DNA of 57,578 nt from assembly GCA_031292755.1 (NCBI GenBank), contig JARLGM010000022.1:1-57578 (forward strand), written 5' to 3'. This stretch comes from Candidatus Sulfopaludibacter sp. GTDB lineage: Bacteria > Acidobacteriota > Terriglobia > Bryobacterales > Bryobacteraceae. Below, in pieces: positions 6,187 to 17,378 of this stretch. The notes under the pieces are model-generated. The model was not told the origin of the DNA and did no database searches. It saw nothing but the letters and a program-made list of their open reading frames with translations. Each line of letters begins with the position of its first letter. Position 1 is the stretch's first letter. Position numbers and translations under genes: made by a program.

Positions 6187-8892
6187 TCAGTCATTCCGCA
6201 CCACTTTCCAGCGCGCCACCTTCTCATGGCGGTCATGATCGTCCCGTTCAATCCGCACCTGGGAATCGCCGTAGCGCCGGCCAAGGTGCTCGCTGAACGC
6301 AAAACCCAGGCGCTGCTTGAAGAAGCCCTCCCGGTCCATGGCTTGGGCGATGAAGTCGGGCAGGGCGGCGCGCAGTCCTTCGGCGCGATCCGTCACCTGC
6401 GACTGCCTGGTGGATTCATTCCACGTCTTGTCGTTCATGCGCTCCCATACCTGCGCGACAGTGAACGGCTCGCTGTAGAACACGGTGTCCAACATCTTGA
6501 GGAACGCTTCCCACTGGATCGATTCGATGTCGGCCTGCTCGTACAGTTCGTTGGAGTTGTCCAGGAAACCCTCAATGCCGGCGTGCTGGAGGATGCCCCC
6601 AACGATTACGGACCAATCTTCGAAACCGCCAACAGGAGTCAGCCTCGGCTCGGGCCGTCCGGCGACAAACCACGCCCGCGCCAGCGTGAGCAGCGCGGCC
6701 AGAAGTTCGCCACGATGTTTCAGAACATATTCCTTCAGCCGCTTGTGCTTGAACCCGGTGCGCTGGAACGGCTTCGAACACTTGGCATCCATCCGAATCC
6801 AGTAACAGCGCCGCGGCATATCGCCGCCCAACTGGATGTTGTTGCCGGTGGCGATCCAGGCGCACCGGACGGGGAAGTTGACCGTTTCCGATTTGCCCAG
6901 GACGCGATCACCATGGGTGGTCTCGGTCAGAGCCTTGCAGAAATCCCCGTTATCCAGCCGGTAGGTGACGTTGTCGATCACTACGACCGGAGACCCCTCG
7001 CGCAAGACCGAGGTCAGGACCTTCCTCCATTCCTCCGCATCGCGCGCCGCCGAGAACATGGGCGCCTCGCGGCCGATGGTGATGATGGACACCACCTCCG
7101 ACAACAATGACTTGCCCGTGCCCTGCGTCGTGGCGTCAAACAGCGCCAGGGGCGTCGGACCCTTCGTGGCGGCCCGCACGACGGGCGTGAGCATCGCGGC
7201 GATGGCGTTCGTTCGGCTGGCTACGTCTACAAAGGGAAAATCAGAAATGATGTCGTGCACCATCTCCGCGGCCACGTCAATGTGATCGGCGGTAGGATGA
7301 TCGGGCAGGGCCGGCATGTCCAGGCCGTCCTGCTGCGCGTAGAAGAGGCAGCTCTGAACGTCGTAGCCGGGTTCCGTGATGAAGGTGCCGTCTTCGCGGA
7401 GCGCCGGTGCTTCGATGATGCCCTGGAGAGCGGGGAACTCCCATTCCATGGGCGGCAGCGCCAGGATGTCTTTCACCATGTCCATCGGCGGCGCGCAGTT
7501 GGTGAAGCCCTCCACGGTGACTTCGTAGAAGTCGGCGGCGCGCGTCAGACGGTTCCTGAGAATGCGGTCGGTGGCTTCGGTAATGACGTGACGGCCGTTC
7601 TCCTCCTTGTGAACGCAGACCGGCTTGCCCGCCCGAACGAAGATGGACGGCGGATTGTTGAATGCCCGCAATGCCGCGAGGCTGTCGCGCGTTACCTCGC
7701 GTAGCTGGCGGTCGTTTGCCTGGATGTTGGGCAGATCGGAATGACGGCGGTGGCCACCATCAGTGGCTTCGTCCTTTCCGCGCTTGGAACGTTTCGGGAT
7801 GCCCAGCACCACGGGGCTGGCGATCTTTCCATGGTGGTTGCATTCGGCGCAGTAGCGGCCGCATCCCAGGTCGCCACCGATGAACGCGCAAGTGGCTGGG
7901 CCTGCTGCGCCCATGGCCTGTTTCAATTTCTCGGTAGTCTCGGCCTCGGTGTACTTCGGATACGGGCGGCTGAGTTCATGGGCGAGATGGATTCCGTCTT
8001 TGCAGCGGCCCACGATGGACAGCATCCGATACCACTCCGGCTCCGGAAGAGATGCTGCGTCGTCTTTGCAGTGGCGAATCCACGGGCATCCTGCGAGCAC
8101 CCGCAGGAACTCGGCGGTCGGCTGCTCGGGCGCCGGGCCCTGTATGTGCGCCTTCAATTCCGGGTCGGCTTCAACGTTGAGGAAGTCTTCGAAGTCCGAC
8201 GGGTTGTAACGGCGGCCATCACCGACAACTTCGTAGCGAACCAGAACCGGCTCGGCCTGCTTCCTGTTGTACGTGCCGGGCAACCGGAGCAGGCGGCACA
8301 GATCGGCGGTGCCGTCCATGACCCAGCCGCGGTTCAAGGCGACGTGCTGGAGATATTTCTGAAAGGCCTTCGAGATCGCCTTCGCCTTCTTGCGCTCCTT
8401 GTCGGAATCGAGTTCCCACGGCTCTTTGAACAACCAGTAGGGCTGAATGCCGCCTCCGGTGTAGACGATCACGGTGGGCTTGAAGGGGACCGCCTGCACG
8501 ATGCCCATGGCGTCCTCGATGGTGGGAGGGAGGGCCAGGGCAACGTGGTTGGGGCCGGCCACGTCGATATCGGCCCAGAATCCGGGCAGCGAGATCACGC
8601 CCACTTCTTTGCCGCGGCCTTTCTCCGGTCGATCCCCTTGCAGGCCGATCGCAAAGTAGACGTTGACGTGGTCGCGGAGCTGCATGGCGCCGAAGGCAGC
8701 GTCGGAGTGCCAGCCAGGCCGGTCCAGGTGCTCGAAATGCGAAACGTTGCTCGGCTTGCAGAAGATGGCGAGAACGCCCTGCTCCAGGCCATTGAATACG
8801 CTGCGGAGGAAGCCGCTGGCGGTGCGGAAATCCGGCTGGGCGGCGATGTCGATGGAAATCGCGGATTCCACGAGGGCGTCGGTGTCACCCAT
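6187..8892 (-). CDS. Phage primase-helicase (archaeo-eukaryotic-type primase plus helicase domain)
   Basis: A 901-residue replication protein. The start at 8892 is eight bases after the stop of the preceding gene, with GAGG upstream. The N-terminal domain resembles RepB/AEP primases: GFWADIDVAGP near residue 107 carries the metal-binding D-x-D, and YTGGGIQPYWLFKEPW follows. A cysteine cluster (CGRYCAECNHHGK) lies near 380. The C-terminal half is a P-loop helicase with Walker A TTQGTGKSLLSE near 590, Walker B SPVVVIDNVTY near 637 and a sensor-like WIATGNN near 680. Together these would prime and unwind the element's own origin, which fits the iteron block just downstream. In the usual AEP motif a His follows GGG; here it is Gln, so primase activity is inferred. 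Confidence 0.85.
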   Translation of the reverse strand: MGDTDALVESAISIDIAAQPDFRTASGFLRSVFNGLEQGVLAIFCKPSNVSHFEHLDRPGWHSDAAFGAMQLRDHVNVYFAIGLQGDRPEKGRGKEVGVISLPGFWADIDVAGPNHVALALPPTIEDAMGIVQAVPFKPTVIVYTGGGIQPYWLFKEPWELDSDKERKKAKAISKAFQKYLQHVALNRGWVMDGTADLCRLLRLPGTYNRKQAEPVLVRYEVVGDGRRYNPSDFEDFLNVEADPELKAHIQGPAPEQPTAEFLRVLAGCPWIRHCKDDAASLPEPEWYRMLSIVGRCKDGIHLAHELSRPYPKYTEAETTEKLKQAMGAAGPATCAFIGGDLGCGRYCAECNHHGKIASPVVLGIPKRSKRGKDEATDGGHRRHSDLPNIQANDRQLREVTRDSLAALRAFNNPPSIFVRAGKPVCVHKEENGRHVITEATDRILRNRLTRAADFYEVTVEGFTNCAPPMDMVKDILALPPMEWEFPALQGIIEAPALREDGTFITEPGYDVQSCLFYAQQDGLDMPALPDHPTADHIDVAAEMVHDIISDFPFVDVASRTNAIAAMLTPVVRAATKGPTPLALFDATTQGTGKSLLSEVVSIITIGREAPMFSAARDAEEWRKVLTSVLREGSPVVVIDNVTYRLDNGDFCKALTETTHGDRVLGKSETVNFPVRCAWIATGNNIQLGGDMPRRCYWIRMDAKCSKPFQRTGFKHKRLKEYVLKHRGELLAALLTLARAWFVAGRPEPRLTPVGGFEDWSVIVGGILQHAGIEGFLDNSNELYEQADIESIQWEAFLKMLDTVFYSEPFTVAQVWERMNDKTWNESTRQSQVTDRAEGLRAALPDFIAQAMDREGFFKQRLGFAFSEHLGRRYGDSQVRIERDDHDRHEKVARWKVVRND

Positions 8893-8900
8893 CGTGCGCC

Positions 8901-9104
8901 TCAATCCTTCTTGGTAGCGGCTTGGCCGGCGGATTCCAGCCACTTCATGAACGCGTGCCGCGGAATCAGAATGCGATGCCCAAGCTTGAGGTGCGGAACC
9001 TCCTTCCGGCTAATCGCGGCGTACCAGGCGCCGCGGCTAATTTTGTCCTTCCCCACGATTTCGTGGGCTTCATCGGCGGTCAGTGTGGCGCCTTTTTCGT
9101 CCAT
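8901..9104 (-). CDS. Small helix-turn-helix protein (AlpA/excisionase-like)
   Basis: A 67-residue protein. The start at 9104 has GGAG five bases upstream and is preferred to a longer frame reaching 9155. LTADEAHEIVGKDKISRGAWYAAISRKEVPHLKLGHRILIPRHAFMKWLES has the winged helix-turn-helix layout of the helix_turn_helix_17/excisionase and AlpA families. It is the first gene of the leftward replication-packaging transcript and is divergent from the XRE regulator and integrase. AlpA-type proteins activate early satellite genes and Xis proteins steer excision; either role fits. The primase gene begins eight bases after its stop. Confidence 0.8.
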   Translation of the reverse strand: MDEKGATLTADEAHEIVGKDKISRGAWYAAISRKEVPHLKLGHRILIPRHAFMKWLESAGQAATKKD

Positions 9105-9120
9105 GTGGTCTCCGTCAGTC

Positions 9121-9150
9121 TTGACAGGTGCCGTCCATTCCAGCCATAAT
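9121..9150 (+). promoter_or_regulatory. Predicted rightward promoter of the regulator-integrase unit
   Basis: TTGACA at 9121-9126, an 18-base spacer and CATAAT at 9145-9150 make a good sigma-70-type promoter, with a start predicted near 9157. It would drive the XRE gene at 9246 and the overlapping integrase gene. Sequence match only. Confidence 0.5.
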
Positions 9151-9162
9151 GCCAATATGGCA

Positions 9163-9233
9163 TGTCAAGTTGTCCAGCCAGCACGTCATCAGTTCAATTC
9201 TATAACCAGACATGATGTCCGGTCAAGCTGTCC
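9163..9233. promoter_or_regulatory. Repeated operator-like sites in the switch region
   Basis: GTCAAGTTGTCC (9164-9175) and GTCAAGCTGTCC (9222-9233) match at 11 of 12 bases in direct orientation. An inverted TGTCAAG core lies at 9120-9126. The first copy sits just downstream of the predicted rightward start and the second overlaps the leftward -35 box, as expected for repressor sites. Confidence 0.5.
9199..9226 (-). promoter_or_regulatory. Predicted leftward promoter facing the rightward one
   Basis: On the minus strand TTGACC (9226-9221), a 16-base spacer and TATAGA (9204-9199) predict a start near 9192. It would transcribe the HTH gene and the primase. It points at the rightward promoter, so the two initial transcripts overlap by about 35 bases, as in face-to-face switches of the P2 type. 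Confidence 0.4.
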
Positions 9234-9245
9234 GATGGAGGATCT

Positions 9246-9707
9246 ATGAAGAAAGCGAAAAAGACGAAGGCCCCGCTGTGCGACGCGGTGCGCAAACTGC
9301 GAACCGCTCTCGGAGAATCTCAGCAGGCGTTTGCGTACCGGATGAAAACCGCCATCCGAACCATCGCCCGCTATGAGGCGAGCACGCCGCCCAAAGGGAA
9401 GGCTCTCGCGGAGCTCTTCTGGGTGGCTGCCGACACCGGAAATGCCGAGCTGGCCAACGTGTTCCGGGGCGCCCTCGTGGGCGAGATCGGCGTCGTCGGA
9501 AAGTTTACACAACTCGGCGCACTCGCCTCGCACACCGTTCCCGGCATCCACGCGGATCTTGCCGTGATGCTGAACGACTTCAAAAATGGCAGCGACGCTC
9601 CCGAGGTCAAAATCGCCAAGGCGATTGAAAGGTTGGAGAGAATCGTGCCCGAGATGGACAAGTTGAACTTCTACCTGCCGAAGCCAGCCGCCAAGGAGAC
9701 GGAATGA
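9246..9707 (+). CDS. XRE-type helix-turn-helix regulator
   Basis: A 153-residue protein with an excellent ribosome-binding site (GGAGG, four bases before ATG). Residues ~12-60 (LCDAVRKLRTALGESQQAFAYRMKTAIRTIARYE) match the lambda-repressor-like helix-turn-helix, with SQQAFAYRM and TIARYE as the two helices. The C-terminal half is helical (IAKAIERLERIVPEMDKL) and may dimerise. It is the first gene of the rightward unit, overlapping the integrase start by four bases (ATGA). It faces a divergent region carrying repeated sites, so it is the natural candidate for the repressor of the leftward replication genes. No protease or autocleavage domain is present. Confidence 0.8.
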   Translation: MKKAKKTKAPLCDAVRKLRTALGESQQAFAYRMKTAIRTIARYEASTPPKGKALAELFWVAADTGNAELANVFRGALVGEIGVVGKFTQLGALASHTVPGIHADLAVMLNDFKNGSDAPEVKIAKAIERLERIVPEMDKLNFYLPKPAAKETE

Positions 9708-11119
9708 ACGGCTCGATTTTCAAGCGGCGGCTCCCCTCGGGCACGATCACTTGGGTGTACAAATTCGATGCCGGCCGCGATCAGAACGGAAAGCGGCTCT
9801 ACAGCTTTAAGTCGGGATTCGAAACGAAAGGCTCCGCATCGGAGGCGATGCGCAAGGCGATCATCGAATTCGAGAAGACCCACGGCAAGATCAACAAGCA
9901 CCGCGGCATCCTTGGCACCGTCACCTGGGGCTATGAGTTCGGTGACGGAAAGAAGGCTGGTTTCGCGGATCGGACCGCCGCCGAGGCCGAGCTGGCGAAA
10001 GAGATAGAGCGCCGCGCCGCCGCCGAGCAGGTGCCCGCAGAAGTCGATCCAGCGTTTGCCGAGTACATTGGGTACTGGCTCGACAAGCACGCCAGCCGCA
10101 CGCTGGCACCCAAGACTCTGGAGCGTTACCGCGAGTTCGCCGCGTATCTGGTTCGGCATCTCGGCAAGACGCCGTTAAACGAACTCACCACGGCACAGAT
10201 CCAGCGCATGGTTCACGACCTCGAGGACCACGGCGGCATGGTGACGGAAGCGCATCCGAACGGTCGGCCGTTGGCACCTAAAACGGTGCGCCATCTTGCC
10301 ACGATGTTGTACACCTCGCTGGCGGAAGCCGATCGGCTTGGCATCCTGAAGATCCAGCACCCGATGCGGAACAAGCGCGTGAAGCTCCCGAAGCTGCCGA
10401 AACGGGAGCCGGCGGTAGTCGACAAGGAAAAGCTGAAGCTCCTTTTTGACCGCGCGCGGACCACCAGATTGTACCCGTTCATCGTCCTGGCGTCCGCCAC
10501 CGGCTGCAGGCGCGGCGAGCTGTTAGCGTTGCAGTGGCCGGACCTGATCATGACCACGGGCGAACTAAACGTATCCAAGTCGCTGGAGCAGACCAAAGCA
10601 GGCCTGCGGGTCAAGAGCACCAAGTCGGAGAAGCCGCGGCATTTCGTGGTGCCGGATTCGGTGCTGCCCGTGCTGGCCGATCACCACGCCGAACAGGATG
10701 AAGATAAGCGGCTATTCGGTGCCGACTACCAGGATCACAACCTGATCTTCTGCCAGCCGAACGGGGCCTACTACTCGCCGGATCGCCTGGGCGCCCGGGT
10801 GAAGGAGTTGATGGGCAAAGTTGGACTCAACGGCGTCAGCTTGCATTCGCTCAGGCATACGAACGCCACGGAGTTACTGCGCAACGGAGTCCCCTTGGCG
10901 GAAGTCAGCCGCCGCCTTGGCCACGCAGATCAGAACATCACCTTAGCGATCTACAGCCACGCGGTCCCCGCCGATAGCCGCGCAGCGGCGAAGATCTGGG
11001 ACGACGCGCTCGGGGACGTGATCGAGGTGGGGAAAAAAGCTGGAACCGTGCGGATGGTTGCACATGGTTGCACGGAAGGCCCGAAAACAAGAGCTTTGAT
11101 TGGAAACAAAAGAGGTTAG
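9704..11119 (+). CDS. Tyrosine recombinase / phage integrase
   Basis: A 471-residue site-specific recombinase. After an N-terminal arm-type DNA-binding region (about 1-120) there is a SAM-like core-binding domain (about 120-235) and the catalytic domain. The catalytic residues are visible: Arg in TGCRRGELLALQW near 270, HSLRHTN near 383 (His-x-x-Arg), LGHADQN near 407 and the nucleophile Tyr in LAIYSHAV near 417. It is translationally coupled to the XRE gene. Its stop lies two bases from the 3' end of tRNA-Asp, the usual arrangement for an integrase beside its own attachment site. It would insert the element into, and excise it from, that tRNA gene. Confidence 0.95.
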   Translation: MNGSIFKRRLPSGTITWVYKFDAGRDQNGKRLYSFKSGFETKGSASEAMRKAIIEFEKTHGKINKHRGILGTVTWGYEFGDGKKAGFADRTAAEAELAKEIERRAAAEQVPAEVDPAFAEYIGYWLDKHASRTLAPKTLERYREFAAYLVRHLGKTPLNELTTAQIQRMVHDLEDHGGMVTEAHPNGRPLAPKTVRHLATMLYTSLAEADRLGILKIQHPMRNKRVKLPKLPKREPAVVDKEKLKLLFDRARTTRLYPFIVLASATGCRRGELLALQWPDLIMTTGELNVSKSLEQTKAGLRVKSTKSEKPRHFVVPDSVLPVLADHHAEQDEDKRLFGADYQDHNLIFCQPNGAYYSPDRLGARVKELMGKVGLNGVSLHSLRHTNATELLRNGVPLAEVSRRLGHADQNITLAIYSHAVPADSRAAAKIWDDALGDVIEVGKKAGTVRMVAHGCTEGPKTRALIGNKRG

Positions 11120-11120
11120 A

Positions 11121-13578
<2,458 letters not shown>

Positions 13579-13612
13579 GTGTCCGCCGTCGAATCAATCG
13601 CGGCCTCGATCT

Positions 13613-16018
13613 TTACTGGTTGTTGTCCTTCATCAGCCTGCCGACGCGCTTCAGATTTACTTTGATCTCTTCGGTGGCGTCCAGAATCTGGGTGGTATCG
13701 TAGATCACCCGGGGCGTCATGAACACGATCAGTTCCTTGCGATCCGTAGTGATGTTTTTGGACCCGAATGCCGCTCCGATGAAGGGAATGCGGTCGAGGA
13801 TCGGAATGCCCCCCGAACTCTCGGTGTGAGTCTCCTGAATGGCGCCGCCGATCGCGATCATGTCTCCGTCCTGCACGGTCACCTGCGTGCTGAACGAACG
13901 ATTGGAAAACGACGGCGATTGAATCGCCGCGCTGGCGGCCGGCGCAATCGGGGCGCTCACCTGCTGATTGATCACCATGGTGACGATGCCGCTGGAATTT
14001 ACGTGCGCCAGGATGCTCAACGTAATACCCGAGCTCTGGTTGGTTACCGTGTTGGTGAACACCGAACTGCCTCCGGACTGCACGCCGCCGGCGATGCCTT
14101 GCGACGTCAGCACCGGATCCTCGCTGCCCACGTTCATCGTGGCCGCCACGCTGTCGGTGGCGATAATGCTCGGCGCCGAGACCAGCTTCGACTTACTCCT
14201 GTTTTCGCTCGCGGTAATCAGCGCCAGTAGTTCCTTACTCTGGGATACCAGCAAACCGGTGGTCAGGCTCAGCCCGCCGGCGCCTCCGGTAGCGGCCAGT
14301 ACCCGCGATGCACCCACCGTTCCGCCCGGTCCTCCGTTGTATTGCGCTGGGCTCTGAGTTTTCTGTTGCAGCGCGGATTCCACTCCCATCGCAAAATTAT
14401 TGGTCAGGTCGACTTCGTAGATCTTGGCTTCGATGAGCACCTGCATGGGCGCTACATCCAGCTGCCGCAGCAGGCTCTTGAGCTGCTCGTAGTCCTGCGC
14501 CGTGCCTTGAATGAGCAAAGTGTTATCGAACGGATTGGGAATCACGTGCGGCATGTTCGGCGGCATCGCCATTCCAGAGGGATTGTTACCCAGATAGCTG
14601 CCGGTGAGGCCCGGGCCGGCTGCTCCCGCCGTGGCGCCTCCAACGGGCGTTGTGCCCGCGGGTTGGGCACCCCCGGCGCCATAGTTACCGAACATGGAGG
14701 CGCCGCCATAATTGCCGTAACCTCCGCCCCCGTATCCGCCGGTGCCGTAACCTCCGCCCCCGTAACCTCCGCCCCCGTATCCACCCATCCCGTAGCCGCC
14801 CATCCCCATGCCGCCGCCATAACCGCCCATACCCATGCCACCGCCCATCCCCAGACCGCCAATACCCATACCTCCACCGCCCATCGCGCCCGTGCCATTC
14901 ATGCCGATTCCGGCGGCGTACATGCTGCTGTTGGCGCTGGCCGCCATACCGATCAGGGCCATTGGATTCCCGCTGTACAGAGCCATGATCGCCATGGCTA
15001 CGTTGATGGCGTTGCCGTACTTCAAACGGTAGACGTAGTTATTCACCGAGCCGGCAGTTGTTTTGACCGGAATATCCAACTTATCGATCCACGCCTGCAC
15101 CTGGGTGAAAATTCCGGGGTTGGGTGCCACCGCGATGATGGTATTAATGCGATCGACGGGGATAAAGTGGACGGCGGCGTTCTTCTCGGAGAGCGAATAC
15201 GCCTTGAAGACGTTGTCCAGATCCTTCACCAGGTCGCCCGGACGGCTGTTATTGACATCGAACAACTTGACCCTTTGTCCGGCGAAGGTATCGCTGTCGA
15301 ACATACCGATCAGTTCCATGGTGCGTTTCATGTTGCGGCTGTTGTCCTGAATCAGCAGCAGGTTGGCCGGTTCATAGACCGAGTCGGTGCCGCCTTCGCC
15401 CATAAACGGATGGATCAGCTTTTGGATTTCCGTGGCCGTGGCGTATTTGAGAAACACCAGGTTCAATACCATGCGCTCATCGTCCGGCATGGTCTTGGGG
15501 TCGCCGTTGGTCAAGGGGTCGACGGGCAGGTTGGATACCGATGCGGTAGGCACGATGCGGTACAGATCGCCCACTTTCACCATGGTGGCCTGATTGATAC
15601 GCAGAATGGTCATTAGCAGCGGCATGTAATCCACCGGCTTGACTTCCCCGTAAGTGTGGATGGTGACCGTGCCGACTACCCGCTTATCCAGAATGTAATT
15701 GATCTTCAGACGCTTGGCCAGGGTATCGATCATCTCTGCCAGGGATACATCTTCGAACATGAATTCGCGCTCGCTCGGGCCGGGCGCCGGTAGCGCCTGC
15801 TGCGGTGGCGGCGTCTGCGCGGGCTGTGCCGGAGCAGTCTGCACAGCCGGCGTCGGTGCGGGTGCGGGCGCGGGTTGAGCCGGAGGAGTTTGCGAGGGAG
15901 TTGGCTGCGCCGGAGCGGCTTGCGGGGGAGTTGCCTGCACCGGAGGCGCTTGCGCCGGCGGCGTTTGGGCAAGCGCCAGACCCGCACAGGCAGTTACTAA
16001 GAACAGACGTATCTTCAT
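13613..16018 (-). CDS. gspD: Type II secretion system secretin GspD
   Basis: An 801-residue outer-membrane channel subunit. It starts with a signal peptide (MKIRLFLVTACAGLALAQ) and a ~65-residue Pro/Ala/Gln-rich linker. An N0 domain follows (REFMFEDVSLAEMIDTLAKR), then N1-N3 repeats (LNLVFLKYATATEIQKLI; VKLFDVNNSRPGDLVKDLDNVF; VYRLKYGNAINVAMAI) and the C-terminal secretin domain (VLIEAKIYEVDLTNN to VIYDTTQIL) with GGAIQE and VPFIG-like signatures. A glycine-rich insert of about 100 residues (roughly 365-470, GGYG repeats) interrupts the N3 region. It is the last gene of the operon, 35 bases after the GspC-like gene. PilQ is an alternative name, but the gsp neighbours decide for GspD. Confidence 0.93.
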   Translation of the reverse strand: MKIRLFLVTACAGLALAQTPPAQAPPVQATPPQAAPAQPTPSQTPPAQPAPAPAPTPAVQTAPAQPAQTPPPQQALPAPGPSEREFMFEDVSLAEMIDTLAKRLKINYILDKRVVGTVTIHTYGEVKPVDYMPLLMTILRINQATMVKVGDLYRIVPTASVSNLPVDPLTNGDPKTMPDDERMVLNLVFLKYATATEIQKLIHPFMGEGGTDSVYEPANLLLIQDNSRNMKRTMELIGMFDSDTFAGQRVKLFDVNNSRPGDLVKDLDNVFKAYSLSEKNAAVHFIPVDRINTIIAVAPNPGIFTQVQAWIDKLDIPVKTTAGSVNNYVYRLKYGNAINVAMAIMALYSGNPMALIGMAASANSSMYAAGIGMNGTGAMGGGGMGIGGLGMGGGMGMGGYGGGMGMGGYGMGGYGGGGYGGGGYGTGGYGGGGYGNYGGASMFGNYGAGGAQPAGTTPVGGATAGAAGPGLTGSYLGNNPSGMAMPPNMPHVIPNPFDNTLLIQGTAQDYEQLKSLLRQLDVAPMQVLIEAKIYEVDLTNNFAMGVESALQQKTQSPAQYNGGPGGTVGASRVLAATGGAGGLSLTTGLLVSQSKELLALITASENRSKSKLVSAPSIIATDSVAATMNVGSEDPVLTSQGIAGGVQSGGSSVFTNTVTNQSSGITLSILAHVNSSGIVTMVINQQVSAPIAPAASAAIQSPSFSNRSFSTQVTVQDGDMIAIGGAIQETHTESSGGIPILDRIPFIGAAFGSKNITTDRKELIVFMTPRVIYDTTQILDATEEIKVNLKRVGRLMKDNNQ
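14717..14806. repeat. 15-bp tandem repeat inside gspD
   Basis: Six consecutive 15-base units run in phase from 14717. Three are identical GTAACCTCCGCCCCC units (14717, 14747, 14762) and the others are variants (GTATCCGCCGGTGCC, GTATCCACCCATCCC, GTAGCCGCCCATCCC). On the coding strand they encode a Gly-Gly-Gly-Tyr-Gly-type repeat, so copy-number change would keep the reading frame. Confidence 0.85.
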
Positions 16019-16053
16019 CGTAAGACTCCTACCTCAATAAAACTGCCGGAGCT

Positions 16054-16788
16054 TCAGCGTCCGACCGGCTCCCAGTAACAGACCTGCCCGAACGGGCCCG
16101 GTTTCATGACTTTCCGAAGGCCATTCACCACCGTCCCGGCAGGCGTGGTGTCGCCGTCCTGACACCGGTGAATTCCGCCGCCCTGATCTTTATCGTCAGG
16201 TCCGCGCTCCGCCGGTGGAGGCGCCGCGGGCCGCGGTGCGGCAGGCGCCGCGTTGGCCGGCGCGGCCGCCGGCGCTTCTTCCGGCCTGGCGCGGCTGGTC
16301 AATTCATCCAGAGTCTTGTGGACCTTCTGATCCCTCCACTCCAGATCGATTCCATCCTTACTGACGGCCAGCAGCTTGAATTCGCCGATCGTCTCGCCCG
16401 CATGAATCGACTTCTGTGCTTTACTGTTCGCCAGGCTCATGATCGCGATTGTTCCTTCGGCATCGCCGAAGTTCATCATCCCGTGATACGCAGGCAAAGG
16501 CGGCATCGGAGGAGGCGGCGGTGGCGGTGGCGGCACTTCGATGGGAACATCCGGATTGCGGTCCTTAGACAGCAGCAGTTTTTGCGCGATGGGTGCGTAG
16601 GTGGTGGCCAGAACCGTCGAGGAGGGCGGCGGCGCCGGCGCGGGCGGCGGGGGAACCGGTGTTACCTTCACGTTGCGCTGCGCCGTCTCACGCGCCCTTT
16701 TCTCCCGGTACAGATCGCGGAACTGCGAGCCGGCATAGACCACCACTGCCAGCAGCACCACGTCGAGCAAGAGCAGTTTGCGATTCAA
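16054..16788 (-). CDS. GspC/PilP-like inner-membrane protein of the secretion system
   Basis: A 244-residue bitopic protein with one N-terminal membrane segment (LLLLDVVLLAVVVYAGSQF), a Pro-rich periplasmic linker (polyproline near residues 85-97) and a small beta domain (AIMSLANSKAQKSIHAGETIGEFKLLAVSKDGIDLEW). That beta domain matches the homology region shared by GspC and PilP, which docks on the N0 domain of the secretin. The C-terminal part carries Ala/Pro-rich sequence and two cysteines (HRCQDGD and QVCYWEP) that could form a disulfide. The start overlaps the GspM stop by four bases. The role is to connect the inner-membrane platform with GspD; the exact subunit name is inferred from position. 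Confidence 0.75.
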   Translation of the reverse strand: MNRKLLLLDVVLLAVVVYAGSQFRDLYREKRARETAQRNVKVTPVPPPPAPAPPPSSTVLATTYAPIAQKLLLSKDRNPDVPIEVPPPPPPPPPMPPLPAYHGMMNFGDAEGTIAIMSLANSKAQKSIHAGETIGEFKLLAVSKDGIDLEWRDQKVHKTLDELTSRARPEEAPAAAPANAAPAAPRPAAPPPAERGPDDKDQGGGIHRCQDGDTTPAGTVVNGLRKVMKPGPFGQVCYWEPVGR

Positions 16789-17378
16789 AACCCCGCCAGT
16801 CCTTTCTTCTCAGGCGCCAGCAGCTTCCTCGGGACCAGGCCCGAAACGCTCAAATGCACCTGGAGAATCTTCTTCTTGTCCGTCCCGCCGCTGATGTGGA
16901 CGCCACTCGTCGCCAGAATCTGATCCTGATCGGCCAGCCCGGCGAGCAGGTTCACCAGTTGCACGATATCGCTGGCGAAGCTCACCGTCACCGTAATCTC
17001 TCCGTAATCGGCGGAAATCGGCTTGCTGTGGGATTCGTCCAGGCCGCGCGTCTGCACCCCGTTTGCCTTGGCGACATTGTTGACCATTTCCAGAATCGCC
17101 GCCTTCGCCTGCGATTCGGTCTCCGCCCGGAAAATGCCCTTTTCGAGGGTCTCGACGGTGGCGGCGGCGTTCTTCATCGCCACTTCCTTGCCGGGGACCG
17201 TGGCGGCCACCTGCCGCACATGCTGAAGCCGCTGTTCGGCCTGCGTCACCGTCTCTGAGGGGGCCACCGCGGCGGTCGAAGAGTCGCCCCCCATCACTAC
17301 AAAGCGCAGAATCAGGATCGCCGCCACCCCGGCCGCAAGACCGAAACCCGTTCGCTTGTCCAGGTTGCCAACCGTCAT
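16785..17378 (-). CDS. GspM/PilO-like assembly platform protein
   Basis: A 197-residue bitopic inner-membrane protein: a short cytoplasmic tail, a transmembrane segment (GLAAGVAAILILRFVVM), a periplasmic coiled coil (VTQAEQRLQHVRQVAATVPG) and a ferredoxin-like domain (GEITVTVSFASDIVQLVNLLAGLAD). This layout fits GspM and PilO, which pair with GspL/PilN in the periplasm. It has four-base overlaps with both neighbours. It is too divergent to name by sequence alone; operon position gives most of the support. Confidence 0.75.
   Translation of the reverse strand: MTVGNLDKRTGFGLAAGVAAILILRFVVMGGDSSTAAVAPSETVTQAEQRLQHVRQVAATVPGKEVAMKNAAATVETLEKGIFRAETESQAKAAILEMVNNVAKANGVQTRGLDESHSKPISADYGEITVTVSFASDIVQLVNLLAGLADQDQILATSGVHISGGTDKKKILQVHLSVSGLVPRKLLAPEKKGLAGF

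Noticed and set aside
7741-9249. Plus-strand frame of ~500 codons opposite the primase
   Set aside because: Antisense shadow; codon usage and motifs support the minus-strand primase-helicase.
14717-14806. Short regular repeats resembling a CRISPR-like array
   Set aside because: The repeats are directly adjacent without spacers, in frame in gspD, and encode a Gly-Tyr repeat; no cas genes are present.
14342-15616. Plus-strand frame of ~424 codons across gspD
   Set aside because: Antisense shadow produced by the Gly-rich repeat and high GC content.
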